The notes beneath the pieces were generated by a model, which had not been told where the DNA came from, ran no database searches, and saw nothing but the letters and a program-made list of their open reading frames with translations. Below are positions 54,186-64,000 of a stretch of DNA of 64,000 nt, in pieces (the first letter of the stretch is position 1; the number at the start of each line of letters is the position of its first letter). A program made the translations under genes and the position numbers. Source of the DNA: Maratus speciosus (taxonomy: Eukaryota; Arthropoda; Arachnida; Araneae; Salticidae); assembly GCA_963932465.1 (NCBI GenBank), contig OZ010794.1, positions 213,727,748 to 213,791,747 on the forward strand, given 5' to 3'.

Positions 54186-55424
54186 CTACTGGTAAAAGTT
54201 GTTGATCATGCTCTTGTAATAAAAACCAGAAATAGCAACATTTGACGCATCTGTATTTAAATAAAATGTCTTGTTCCAATCAGGTAATCTAACCATGGGA
54301 GAATTAAAGAAAATTTTCTGTATTGTGTCCATGATTTCTTGATGTTTAACTGTCCATTTAAATTTAACTTTTGGAGTAGTTAGGTTTATCAGTGGTTGTA
54401 CTAACTCAGAAAAGGATGGAATTAGACTCTTATAAAATGTAATGACACCAATGAGTCTTTTTAGTTGACGCTTAGTTGTAGGTGTGGGAAAAGATGTTAT
54501 TTTTATGATATTTGACTGAATTGGGGAAACAGACTGATTTTCTACATGAAATCCCAAATAGTCAATACTAGATTTATGAAAAGTACACTTGCTAGGAGAC
54601 AGGGTCAAGTTATATTTGGTTAGGATAGAGATATTTTTTTTTAATTTATTACACATTTCATCAAAAGAGTTTTCACCTACAATGAAATCATCCTGATATG
54701 TATATACACCATCTAATTGTAATTCATCAAGCAAAGAGTCCATTAAAGCTTGGAAAATAGAAGCGCTGTTTTTTAATCCGAACACTAATCTCTTGTATCT
54801 AAAAGAACCAAACATAGTAGTAAATGTCAACTGATTTTGGAATTTTTCTGGCAAATCAATCTGATGATATTCCTGATGAAAGTCAAGAGAAGAAAAATAT
54901 CGATACTGAGAAAGATTTGAAATGATGGTTTGAATTTTAGGTAGAGGGTAAGATGATCCTTGAATTACAGTATTTAATATTCGAAGATCTAAGGCGAGAC
55001 GAAATTTTTGTTTACCAGTTCCGTCTGGTTTCTTTTTGACTAAAAGCATGGGGCAAGCCCATTCTGAACAGTGGCGTTCAATAATTTTGGCATCAAGCAG
55101 ATCTTTAATTTGTTCTAAAGTACCTTTTTGCAAAGATTGAGGAAGGGGGAATGGAAGAGTCTTTATAGGGTAGTCATTAATAAATTTCAAATCAGGTACA
55201 ATCTTATCAGTTTGTCCAAGTGTATTTAATGATTTTGAAAAGGCAGGGTAATAATTAAGTAATAATTTAGTCATTGTATTTGCTTCATTAGAACTTAAAT
55301 GTATAAGATCGAAATCGGTAGCTGACAAATCCTCTTTCCTCTTTTTTAATGTTTCATTAGATGCCTGGATAAAATTTAGGAAGTGTTGTTCTGAGTTATG
55401 ATGCTTGTCCAAATTATCAGAGGG
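54186..55424 (-). pseudogene. pol: Reverse transcriptase and start of RNase H of gypsy pol
   Basis: 408 residues, in the same frame as the preceding linker but separated from it by one TAG stop (55425-55427). Reverse transcriptase motifs in order: PLPQSLQKGTLEQIKDLL, then the fingers block IERHCSEWACPMLLVKKKPD, RLALDLRILN, SSLDFHQEYHQI (first catalytic Asp), FGLKNSASIFQALMD, and YQDDFIVG (the Y-x-D-D box with Gln in the variable position). FYLNTDAS near the end begins RNase H. The frame is lost at a T5 run near 54215-54225. RT copies the element RNA into DNA. Key catalytic residues look intact. Confidence 0.9.
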
Positions 55425-55742
55425 CTAGTCAAGAATTTCCTCAACTTCAGATAAATGACCAATTTTTGAGTGTTTAGGGAGATGAATGGTAGTGTCAGAA
55501 TTATTTTTAAGTGAAATAGAAAAGAAATGATTTAATTGTACAGGCTTCTTTTTGCGTTTAGTTTTCTTATCCATTTGAATAATGGCATCATGACCTATTA
55601 CTTCTTTTTTATCTGCCAAATATTCAAATAGATAGTTTATGTCATGTTTGATATTATTGTTTGTGTAAACTGAGCACCATGTTTGCTCTTGGGGTTCCAG
55701 AATTATTTTACGCGTTAAGAAAACTTTTTGATTTGTCACCAC
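55425..55742 (-). pseudogene. pol: Protease-RT linker of gypsy pol
   Basis: About 105 residues between protease and reverse transcriptase, ending in an in-frame TAG just before RT. It has the usual content of this region: basic KKTKRKKKPVQLNH, a hydrophobic-charged mix, and IHLPKHSKIGHLSEVEE, a segment commonly found upstream of RT in Ty3/gypsy Pol. It is entered by a frameshift near 55740 from the protease frame. No catalytic role expected. Confidence 0.7.
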
Positions 55743-56430
55743 ATCACATAAGGTGTTACATTGATTACTTTCACTGACTTTTGACTTAGTGTGTGATGTT
55801 TCAAGTGGACAAGTGGAATAGTCAAGTTGTTCTTAATGTGAATGCATTTATTGAAAGTATGAATGATAATGTTGAATTTGCTAATGAAATCAAAACCAAG
55901 AATGCCCTCAAAACTGGAGGATTCAGGAATATCCACTATATAAAAGTGGTGCGAGAAGGATTTTTTTTCTAACTTAATGGATGCTCTAATACATGAAGAA
56001 AAAGAAACATCCGAATTGACGGTTTTAATATTTATGGCTGTTGATAGTCTCTTGTATTTTAATACAGGTTTAAGTTCATTAAATAAATTTTGTGAAAGTA
56101 ACGAAATGCTACTTCCAGAGTCAGCCAATAGGGTGATTTTATGGTTTGCAATAGTGGCCTTTACAAGAGGGAGTGATGGAGAATGCGTATTAACACTACA
56201 AATGATGTGAACAATTTTATCGCCTTCATTTTCTGTTTGAGTAGTGATATTTCTTGCGATTTTAATGTGATGTGAAGTTTGTGACCCGGTTGAATTGACT
56301 AACCTTTCTTTAGAGATCTTTGGTAATGTAGGGTCAATAGGAAATGTTGCTGATGTTAAGTCACATGGTTGAGACACAAAATCATCAGCATAAAAATTGT
56401 GTCTCTGTTCTAGTTTTCCTGAGCCTGGTA
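55736..56430 (-). pseudogene. pol: Aspartic protease of gypsy pol
   Basis: The frame is open from about 56430 and has no ATG of its own, so it is expected to be made as a Gag-Pol fusion. The active-site loop ADSGSSISLL (D-[T/S]-G) and the later hydrophobic flap-end ILGFDFISKF (I-L-G-x-D) are those of retropepsins, which cut the polyprotein and work as dimers. About 110 residues separate the start of the frame from the active site. It ends by frameshift near 55738. The reading frame differs from that of the preceding nucleocapsid piece, which could be a natural shift or a mutation; I cannot tell. Confidence 0.85.
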
Positions 56431-56697
56431 ATTGTTGTGTCTGTTAAAATTTTCCCTTCTCTGTGTATTAACTCTTTTCCATTTAAAACACTGATGGGCC
56501 TGGTGGCCATTGCGGAAATAGAGTTGACAAGTCACAACTTTTCTTTGTGGAAAATTGTGAGGGGAAAAACGTTTTGGGAAATTTCGCGTTTTGAAATTTT
56601 TCCTATAGCGCATCGCATTTGCGTTATACTTTGGGCTACCTTGCATGTCATTTTTTTTTGTTTCAGTTTTGGGTCCAGGCGGTGCGAGTGTTAACGC
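56410..56697 (-). pseudogene. gag: Gag nucleocapsid part with an altered zinc knuckle
   Basis: A basic stretch (RYRKNFKTRNFPKRFSPHNF) followed by CQLYFRNGHQAHQC. This matches the C-x2-C-x4-H-x4-C zinc knuckle of retroviral nucleocapsids, except that the second Cys is Tyr (a TGC-to-TAC type change), so zinc binding would be lost. The nucleocapsid packages element RNA. The frame is separated from the capsid part by one extra A in a run near 56703-56709 and ends with a stop at 56410. Confidence 0.8.
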
Positions 56698-56698
56698 A

Positions 56699-57298
56699 TT
56701 AATTTTTTTCCGAGAGTTCTTTCAATTGTTCTTCAATGTTATTTTGAGATTTACTGACAGAGGGTAAGGAATGTAGAATCTTTTCGTTATGCAAAATTTC
56801 GTGCAACGTCTGTGCTCTTTCAACAGCAGCACGATATTCATTGACGCCTTCTTCTTGTAACTTTATTCGTATGTTAGCTGGCACAGCTTCCATAAATTTC
56901 ATAAGTTTAATCGTGTTACGGGCATTTTCGTCTTTAATATCTGAATAGACAGTTGCGGCTAACATGTTTAATCGGTGAGCTAAATTTTTAATTGACTCCG
57001 CTGGCCGAAGAGATAAGCTCGAAAGTTCAACGCCAGCCACGCACTTGCTCGGAGGTGAGAAAAATGTGGCAAATTCTTTTTCAAGCGTATCTAGATCATT
57101 AATTTTTTGAATTTCCGGATTCTGAGCATAAAATTTTTGAGCGGGACCAATTAACTTCCCTACAAGTACAGGAATGGTAGTCTTAGGGCTGTATTTGTTA
57201 ATTTCAGCAACCGACCTAATTTGGTTAAAAAAGAATTTAAGCAAATCCGGATCTCCATCAAATTGGTTAATGTTGATTTGAACTTGTTTAGCGGACAT
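56699..57298 (-). CDS. gag: Gag capsid part of the gypsy element
   Basis: 199 residues from the first ATG (57298; an upstream in-frame TTG at 57334 is not needed). It begins SAKQVQININQFDGDPDLLK, similar to the start of many arthropod gypsy Gag proteins (F-x-G-x-P-x-x-L-x-x-F). A helical capsid-like body follows, with LVGKLIGPAQKFY, EKEFATFFSPPSKCVAG, RLNMLAATVYSDIKDENARN and ANIRIKLQEEG. Capsid forms the virus-like particle in the cytoplasm. It ends prematurely at 56699 after a one-base length change in an A7 run; the downstream nucleocapsid continues in another frame. Confidence 0.8.
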   Translation of the reverse strand: MSAKQVQININQFDGDPDLLKFFFNQIRSVAEINKYSPKTTIPVLVGKLIGPAQKFYAQNPEIQKINDLDTLEKEFATFFSPPSKCVAGVELSSLSLRPAESIKNLAHRLNMLAATVYSDIKDENARNTIKLMKFMEAVPANIRIKLQEEGVNEYRAAVERAQTLHEILHNEKILHSLPSVSKSQNNIEEQLKELSEKN

Positions 57299-57334
57299 GG
57301 TCAACGGTTTACCTAACACAAATTCTCTAATCAA

Positions 57335-59286
57335 AAATTGTTACTGAAATTCTGCATACATATCTAAATATAACACACATATAACAGATAAAAATGTAAA
57401 TGAAATAAAATAATGAAATAAAATAGTATAATAATCACATTAAAAAAAAACTAATACACAACTTAAAAATAAACAAAAAGTCTTATTATTTTTTTAAACC
57501 TTTTATAGAAAAAAAATAAAAATATCCACGGACAAGATTGTGTTTCTCAAAGTAAAAATAATACCGTTGCTTATTTTAAGCAAAAGAAAGAGAAACAAAA
57601 ATATTTCGCAATGGCTCCTATTTTATTTTTATTTTTTTTAAAATGAATGAAACATGTAAGTCTTTCAAAATAAAATTGGTAGGAGCAAGCAACAGAAATA
57701 AAAACTTATTTATCCTTTTTTAAGAGGGAAAAAAACTTGCTATCTGTCCTTGTTTCTCTAAAAGGACAGAAATTAAAAATATTTCTCAAATTAAAATATT
57801 TTCAAGCCGAAAGGCGAACTAGAAAAAATATATGGGACAAAATATAATCTTCGTTAACTCTTTTTGAGAGAAAAAAAATTAATATATTTTAATATGCATT
57901 AAAAGTTAAGCAAAGGTGAATGTATATCATAATAACTAAAGATATTGGAACATTCAATGCAATGGGAAAAAAACTACTTATATTATATTTATAAATATTA
58001 TAAAAGACAACACAAAATATCAAAAATAGCAATATCACTGTGTTTTCGTATCCTGTACAAAAACACAATATTTTCTTTTTTTTTTTTTTTACTAATGCAC
58101 CTTCATTTTTTTTGATTGAGAACTTTTGTTTTCATTAGTGCATATATATCTGACTCTCGACGATTTCCTTTTTTTTTATTTGTGTACAACGGAGTATTTA
58201 TGGAGCACAACTTCAGGAGTCATTTGAATGATTTTTTTGATTGACTCCTTTGATTAGAATGACTCAACAAACGCGCACACTAGCATTTCACAAACATAAA
58301 TATTTTGCACATTCTGACTGTAGCATCAGATAAGTTGACCCACAGCACACATAGCACACTTGAGCAGATAGCAGGACAAATTGGGGTGGATATTTTACTC
58401 AATAGTAATCACGAAAAAACACTGAGGCGTTTCTTTCACAAACAGTGGTGTCGTATGGTAAAAAGATAACCAAAGACACTTTACAGAATATTGAGGAGGC
58501 TGGCTGTGTAAATAGAAATGAGAGCGAGAGTCATGATTCAATCGCTGACTCGCCCGGACGTTCTTTTCAACAAACACATGAATTTTCCGGGTTTTTTTTT
58601 TTTTTTTTTTTGCTTTGAAATCAGTGCTTCACTGAACAGAAGATTTCACACAAAATTTGTATCATTTTTCACACAGACTCGAAAGGTTTCTCAACGCGGA
58701 ACTTGTTGGAGTTGTGACATCACTAATATTGCTATTAAAAGGAAACATTTGCAGTTGATTTCTAATTTCAGTAGACTCTTTCACACAAAAACTTTCTTTA
58801 ACACAACACTTTCACAAGTATGATGCGATGATGGGCCGGGGGAATGGTCCGAGAGATAAGTTTGCACGCGGGCAGGTTTCTTCGGCGAGGGGAGGATGTA
58901 AGGCAGGCAGATTTCTTCGGCGAGGGGAGGATGTAAGGCAGGCAGATTTCTTCGGCGACGGGGAGCGTGCAGCTGATTCCACAACTCCAGGGGTTGGCAA
59001 AGGGGAAAAGCAGACGAGCAGGCAGGCACAGATACTTCATCAGCGAAGCGCAGTCGTTCGGGGCGAAAAGTTCACTCCATGATGAAATCCAAGCAGCCGG
59101 TAAGCGAAGAAAATCAGCGCGTCGTTGTTTGGATAGGTGAGGGGGCGAGATCCTCGAAGCTCATTGCAACAGAGCGGTGCGACACCCGGGAGGAATCCAT
59201 CGCTGCAAGAAGTCCATGCAGAGAAAAGGATTGGAAGCAAGTACCTCTCCCTTACATTTTTTTTTTTGTTAATGGAGAAAAAAACT
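57335..59286 (-). other. 5' leader of the gypsy element
   Basis: About 2 kb between the 5' LTR and gag. The half next to gag (57.3-58.8 kb) is AT-rich with long A/T runs. The half next to the LTR (about 58.83-59.24 kb) is unusually GC-rich for this window and contains a three-copy 35-bp direct repeat. No conserved protein is seen despite overlapping open frames on both strands. Confidence 0.6.
58878..58960. repeat. 35-bp tandem repeat in gypsy leader
   Basis: TTCTTCGGCGAGGGGAGGAT-containing units start at 58878, 58913 and 58948 (period 35; the last is partial). GC-rich; gives shadow open frames on both strands. Confidence 0.85.
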
Positions 59287-59300
59287 GGTCACGGAGACCA
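59287..59300 (-). promoter_or_regulatory. Candidate primer binding site
   Basis: On the minus strand TGGTCTCCGTGACC begins 7 bases inside the 5' LTR edge. It starts with TGG, as a sequence complementary to a tRNA 3'-CCA end should. I did not assign the priming tRNA. Confidence 0.45.
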
Positions 59301-59307
59301 ATTTATA

Positions 59308-60339
59308 TGAAGACTTCTTTTTGCTAGGTAGAGATGGCCGTTTTGCGTTTACAAGATTGCGAGAATAAACACCAGGTCCTATTAAAAAAAAACTCCAATT
59401 TGAGTAAACAAAGAGTTTGTTTGATGAAAGTCGAAGGGAGAGGTACAGGGGGGAAGCCATAAGGAGCCTCTTTTAAGACGTCATCACGAGGCTAGAGAGA
59501 AAGCAGGAAAATGTCCAATATACAGTTACAACTTTCTTGCTTGGCGGGCTACAATATCGCCAATCTAAAAGTATTTTTGCGCCATGCACAGGGGCTAAGA
59601 GAAACATTGGCTGGTATGTTCGCCAAAAATGTACGGTAGGTTTCTACCATATTAATTGTGTAGGGGGGGGGGCAGATTGTGGGCTGCATACATTCCTGAG
59701 TCATGATAGACGGAGACTCATCTGTACATTGATACAGCTGCGGTTAAATGTAAAAAAATAAAAAGTGTTATCTGGAAAGGGCATAGTAACAGACCGAATT
59801 CGTTAGGCTAAAAAGCATGAGACTGTATTTTTCTAGACTAGATGTTAGATCAAAGATGAACCGCTTTACCACAAAAATGCAGAATTGCCATACATCTGAA
59901 CAAAAGGGTGTGAAGCGAAGATAATTCTAATAAGTAGATTGCATGTAAAGTGATTTTAAATGATGAGTTATATTCATGCCCAAATAAGGAAATGACCGAA
60001 GTTAAAATGCTTTTGAAACTAACAGTCAGCCGTAACGAATTTTGTACAAGGTTAACGCGTATGTGTGAAAGAATCAGAAAGTGAAAATGGAGAGTGATTC
60101 ACTGATTTTATTTTATTAAAGAGATGAGTACTTAGAATAATTTAATTTAATATTGAAGGGCTGTTAATACAATCGATTTAATTTTTAAATGTTGAATTTA
60201 ATTTAGGGGCTGCACTGTTTGTCTATAGCGCACTAAAATAAATAAGTTATTAAACCGAATTTAATTGAAACAGGTGTGTGTGTGTGTGGGGGGGGGGAGA
60301 ATAAAATGCAAACATATATAACGAGATAGTCGTTATACA
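59308..60339 (-). repeat. 5' LTR of gypsy element
   Basis: 1032 bp, TGAAGACTT...CGTTATACA on the plus strand (TG...CA on either strand). It lacks the MITE found in the other LTR and so preserves the empty site at 59552-59558. A (GT)n(G)n tract near 60274-60297 differs in length between the LTRs. Confidence 0.9.
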
Positions 60340-60344
60340 TGTTA
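60340..60344. repeat. Target-site duplication, right (TGTTA)
   Basis: Direct repeat of 49828-49832, immediately outside the right LTR. Confidence 0.85.
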
Positions 60345-61831
60345 GCCTGTATAAAGTAAACCTAAAATTTCATTTTTATTTTTCAAAAAGATATTTCTTT
60401 AGGTGGTTATCTGTTGAAGTTTTTAAAATTTTGTATATCTAAATACAATTTTGTATTAAAAATGTAAAAATGCTTTAAATACAAATTTATTTAGGTTCAG
60501 TGTAATTATTATAAACTGAAGTATAATTAGGCTCAAAAATTTTCATTTTAGCTGCAAAATGTATTTTAGAAACCTGTGCGTAAGTTGTTATACCAATTTT
60601 CTGCTTGACAAATGTCTAACCGTTTGGAGCACCACTAGTTCTGTATCTTGAATTTTTTTAAACGCATGCAATGAAAGAACATACTTATATATATATTTTT
60701 TTTATCCCAAAACAAAATCATATACATGTAATAATAAAAATTTTCGCCATTTTATCTTAATTAAACTATTCCAAATTATTTTATCTACCTATTTTATTTA
60801 GATTTAATACTCTTAAATATCATTTATCTTTTTCCATGCTTTAAATGCGTATTCTTTTATTATTCTAAAAACCTTAAATCCATTCGTCTAATCATATAAA
60901 ACCCATTAAATTACATTTTTCATTTTATTCTGAAAATAAATTCTTTTTGTTTCGAATGTTTTTAATAACATTTGTTCTCCTATGTTCTATTTCCCATAAT
61001 TCTGTACCAGCCTCCCGCCAACATTTGTTTGCATTATAATTTTGACACCGAGATTAAAGAGTTCACATCGACGTCACGCATACTTCCCCCTTTCCCCCGG
61101 AGCTAGGTCCTATCGTAACTCTGCCTCTCGTCGCGTCCTCCCTCTATTTTTACGGGTTGGTTCTTTAACTTGTAATGTATTCATAGGCGTGCATTTTCGG
61201 AAGTATTTAACATGTTGCATTGGCTAGGAGAGGGAGATTTTTACGAATATTGAGTTGCTTAAATAACCAATGTCACATGCAGTGTGCTTTGTTTCCTGCA
61301 TCTTCGCCCTGTTGTTCTAATACTTAATATCTAGTGGTTTACATTTTACGACGTAGCAACTGCCTGAACATGGGTAGCATATGTCTAGTGGAATTTGGTG
61401 CACTTTATGATCATCTAATATATGTTTGATGGATCTAACGGATTCGGTTATTAATTACGAAAAACATCCAATGGACGTCGGCTTGATCTTCCACCCTTAA
61501 CCATGATTTTACGACTGCAAAACTTTGAATTCTTGGTTGAGTTAGATAACGAGTATATGGTTGCTGCTTAAGACAGATATTTTATATCTCACTAGTGAAT
61601 ACGTATCATACATTTTAAGATATTAAATGTTGAAAATTGTCTTTTTTTCATTTTTTCCCCAATTTTGAGAGTTTTTAGACTCCTTAAGATGTTTCAGGAT
61701 AGTTTCCTAATAGTTGATGAGATTCCAAGTAGGAACATTATATAATAAAGAAGTTGTATTTTTCCCATTCAGTGAACCCAGTGTCTGAAAAAGCTTCCAT
61801 TTGTATTAACTTTATTTTTTTAACCTTTTAA

Positions 61832-62021
61832 CACTAGAACCGCCATAGCAGTCATTTTGACCGGTACCAAATAAAAATATTTCGATTCGAACGAGAAATT
61901 TCTTTGTAAAATATGTTAAATATGTACAACAGAGATATAAGTTGAATAAACAAGTTAAATAGTTTTAAATAAAAATTCTGGTGTGAAATATTTTTATAAC
62001 ATTTGAGTAAAATTTCTAGTG
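61832..62021. mobile_element. TTAA element family G, copy 2
   Basis: CACTAGAACCGCCATAGCAG left, ATTTCTAGTG right, TTAA at 61828-61831 and 62022-62025. The right TTAA is shared with the adjoining family C element. Confidence 0.75.
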
Positions 62022-62025
62022 TTAA

Positions 62026-62230
62026 ACCTTTCAGGGGCAAGGCATTCCTGGTCCAAAAAAGTTAAAATAATGAATTCCCACCGCAATTTAAGAACAAGTT
62101 TATTTGAAAATAAACAAAAGCTTTAATTCACGTTGTGAGTGAAATTGTACTAGAAAATTACTGGTGCCATTTGTCAGTGTGGGCAATAAAATTAAGCGTT
62201 TGCAGACTGCGAACGGCGCCCCTGAAAGCG
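62026..62230. mobile_element. TTAA MITE family C, copy 4
   Basis: Left ACCTTTCAGGGGCAAGGC; right GCGTTTGCAGACTGCGAACG, then GCGCCCCTGAAAGCG. TTAA at 62022-62025 and 62231-62234. Interior collinear with the other three copies. Confidence 0.75.
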
Positions 62231-62608
62231 TTAAGCGTCTCTTCAAAGCGATATAAGTAAGTGTACAAACTTAATACTGGAATCGGGCGTAAATTGACAC
62301 AGTTGCGCCATCTTGTGGACGGGGTGATAATCCACATACACGGGCTTTTAGTTGTGACGTCATATATGAAAGTCTATCTACCATCTGCGCATATTTTCTA
62401 AATCTTTAGTCACTTATGGAACTGAATTTTGTTTAACACGTCTGTTGCAAAATAATGGCGTAGCGAAAGGGGCGTCCAGATGCACTTGACACCAGGAAGT
62501 TTTCATCGCCTTGCCAGATGCATTTCAGCTATTAATCTTGATGAAAAAAAAACTTTACAATTTTAGTGGTATAGTAAGAAAACAGTTAGGTGTCTTCCTG
62601 TAGTTTAA

Positions 62609-62929
62609 CCCCGTCCGCTACGTGGCGTGCGACCCTCATTGATGTGACCTCGCCTTTAATCTTGCGGTTACCTCTCCCATTTAAGATAGGACGCTTAATT
62701 ATATCGCTTTGCGTCTCTTTCATTAAGTATGGGGTACTTTTTTAAAAATTCAAACTGTGTGATTGCCACCACAATTTGAAGTAGAAATGTTCACCTTATT
62801 TAGTGGCAGATAAAATAATTGTAGAATATTGCCAATTAAACTATTAAAAAAACTGTTGGAACCACAGAATTGATTAAAAGAAAATGGGCTAAACTCATCG
62901 TGAAAGTCATGGACGGAAGGATTAAGGTG
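62609..62929. mobile_element. Probable TTAA MITE (CCCCGTCCGC / GGACGG ends)
   Basis: TTAA at 62605-62608; CCGTCCGCTACG near the left end and GGACGGAAGGATTAAGGTG near the right, with TTAA at 62930-62933 (or alternatively 62922-62925). No empty site available to confirm it. Confidence 0.5.
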
Positions 62930-62933
62930 TTAA

Positions 62934-64000
62934 ACTTAACTTTCGTTAAATGAAATTGTTTTTACATATGTATAGTTAAACGAACACATATTTGATTAAT
63001 TTTTCAAAATAACATTAAAAGTCAAATTTTCGTTCGAAATTTTAGTTTGCGATCATATATATTATTATTTCTGTTGTCAAGAACCCTTTTGCTCAACTAA
63101 TATGTAGCGTACAACGATGAATGAGGTCTGATGGGACAGGATTTTTTGCCTACATCTGACATCGCATAATGAATTTAACTAATGCTTAACGAACTATGAT
63201 TAATGGTTTATTATCGGATATGATATTTTACCCACATCCGACATTGCATACTGAATTTTTGTTATTCTCTTAGGTTAAGTATCACGATGCATATTATTTC
63301 TGATGTCCTCATTTCTTTTTATCACCGCCCCCTGAATATTAAGACTGAGAGCAGAAGAAAAAACGGCGGCTGCTGAAAGCGGATTTCTTTTAACGCATGT
63401 ACAGCACCTTGAATTTACATACCACTATTTTATATTAAAATTTTCTTTGACTTGTTTAATCTCAGAAAAATAAAGCGGAAAAAAACTTAAAAAAAACTAT
63501 TAGTACTAAAATTCAAGGGAAAGTACACACGTTGAAAAAAAATCCACCTTCGGAAGCCGCCATTTTTTTTTTTTTGTCAACGCTAAGACTTAGTTCAATG
63601 GGCAGTGCTTTTTCGATCCTCATAGAAAACGTACAATTATGAATGGGATCGAAATGCTTTTCAAAACGCTTTTGACATGGTGCACTCATAGTGCACTCGA
63701 CAAACCAAGTTGTTTGATTACAAAAATTGCAGTTAATTATAAATTAATTAAAAATGTATCAGAAAATAAGCTGAAAGATTGCAGTGCAAAAGCTTCGTAC
63801 ATGTCTACTGGTTCTTATTTTATTTTTATAGTATGGGTCTCCAGCGCCCTTCGTGCGTCAATGTTTTGGAATATTCAACACATACCCACGTTTCAATCGT
63901 GTTCCTAATCCATCCACTGATGAAAACAACTTCAATATTCTGCAATAAATAATTTAAAATTAGATTTACACGTCAGATGCATAGTTTATCAAATTTGCAA
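62934..64000. other. No gene seen
   Basis: AT-rich. Several short frames (for example 63639-63908) have no recognisable domain and no support. No repeat ends recognised. Confidence 0.4.

Larger units (their letters stand above)
49833..60339 (-). mobile_element. Ty3/gypsy LTR retrotransposon, minus strand
   Basis: A 10.5-kb element bounded by direct LTRs and a 5-bp TSD. Read on the minus strand the order is 5' LTR (60339-59308), a ~2-kb leader, gag, nucleocapsid, protease, reverse transcriptase, RNase H, integrase, a ~1.4-kb non-coding 3' part, and 3' LTR (51032-49833). The order RT-RH-IN identifies Ty3/gypsy rather than copia. No envelope-like frame is seen after integrase. The coding region carries at least seven frameshifts and one in-frame stop, so this copy is not functional, yet the LTRs differ at only about a dozen positions by eye, which points to a recent insertion. 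Confidence 0.9.
49546..61683. mobile_element. TTAA element (GGGGTC ends) split by the gypsy retrotransposon
   Basis: Left end GGGGTCACAGGACTCTCAAA after TTAA (49542-49545); right end TTTGAGAGTTTTTAGACTCC before TTAA (61684-61687), inverted with several changes. Array C is continuous across it (GATGAAAAC | TTAAGATGTTTCAGG). Without the retrotransposon it would be about 1.63 kb: 49546-49832 plus 60345-61683. That remaining sequence has no supported gene. The ends resemble the other 5'-GGGG TTAA elements. Confidence 0.6.
39880..62020. repeat. Diverged tandem array C
   Basis: Units contain the ordered blocks AATTCAGTGAA, CAATTTATATTAACTAATG, GTTCAATTAATAATTGAACA, CATTTGGATTATGTTTT, TTTCGCAGTACATGTAAATT, TAAAGTGCTTTCAACTTCGG, AATGAGTTCGAAAATTGCAG and TTCCAAGAAGGAACATTATA. 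The CTTCGGGATG block or close variants fall near 40363, 41545, 42950, 46035, 46930, 47107, 49137 and 49485. The last unit resumes at about 61688, after the large nested insertion. Unit length is about 0.6-0.8 kb where uninterrupted. No conserved reading frame; satellite-like. Confidence 0.7.

Noticed and set aside
58828..59327. Overlapping GC-rich open frames on both strands
   Set aside because: They fall in the gypsy 5' leader over a 35-bp tandem repeat. Open frames on both strands at once reflect GC-rich composition, not coding.

Overview
This is a strongly AT-rich, intron-scale-empty piece of an animal nuclear genome made almost entirely of repeats. No host protein gene, rRNA or intact tRNA can be supported. 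The mix of transposons (TTAA-targeting piggyBac/Kolobok-type miniature elements, hAT, Tigger/pogo and other TA-inserting elements, a Ty3/gypsy LTR retrotransposon, tRNA-derived SINEs) and the style of a degraded mariner-like transposase suggest an arthropod, possibly an arachnid, but this is a guess from repeat character, not from a marker gene.

Three blocks of long, diverged tandem units form the background: array A (about 1-15.8 kb), array B (about 15.8-35.3 kb, with units spaced about 4.8 kb where uninterrupted) and array C (about 39.9-62 kb). Because the units are paralogous, many transposon insertions can be called exactly by comparing a filled unit with an empty one. This gives clean target-site duplications (TSDs) and a relative chronology.

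Most insertions are short elements flanked by TTAA. At least ten families recur (called A-K here). Many sit end to end sharing a single TTAA, for example at 6.57/7.24, 18.27, 25.53, 30.32, 33.33, 33.97, 36.17-37.08, 41.03 and 62.02 kb. Several are near-perfect large palindromes (6.57-7.24 and 36.33-37.08 kb). Nesting reaches four levels at 21.9-24.1 kb (array unit > TTAA element > hAT with transposase remnant > TTAA MITE) and again at 49.5-61.7 kb (array unit > TTAA element > gypsy retrotransposon > 169-bp MITE in one LTR).

The only sizeable coding element is the minus-strand gypsy retrotransposon at 49,833-60,339, with a 5-bp TSD, two roughly 1.02-kb LTRs, gag, nucleocapsid, protease, reverse transcriptase, RNase H and integrase. 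Its LTRs are still nearly identical, but its reading frame is broken many times, often in homopolymers. Other coding remnants are a Tigger transposase C-terminus (38 kb), a hAT transposase piece (22.5 kb) and a mariner-like transposase tail (41.8 kb). A further class consists of 141-173-bp tandem arrays capped by a GGACAGAC-rich tract (19.6, 43.9-45.0 and 47.3-48.0 kb).
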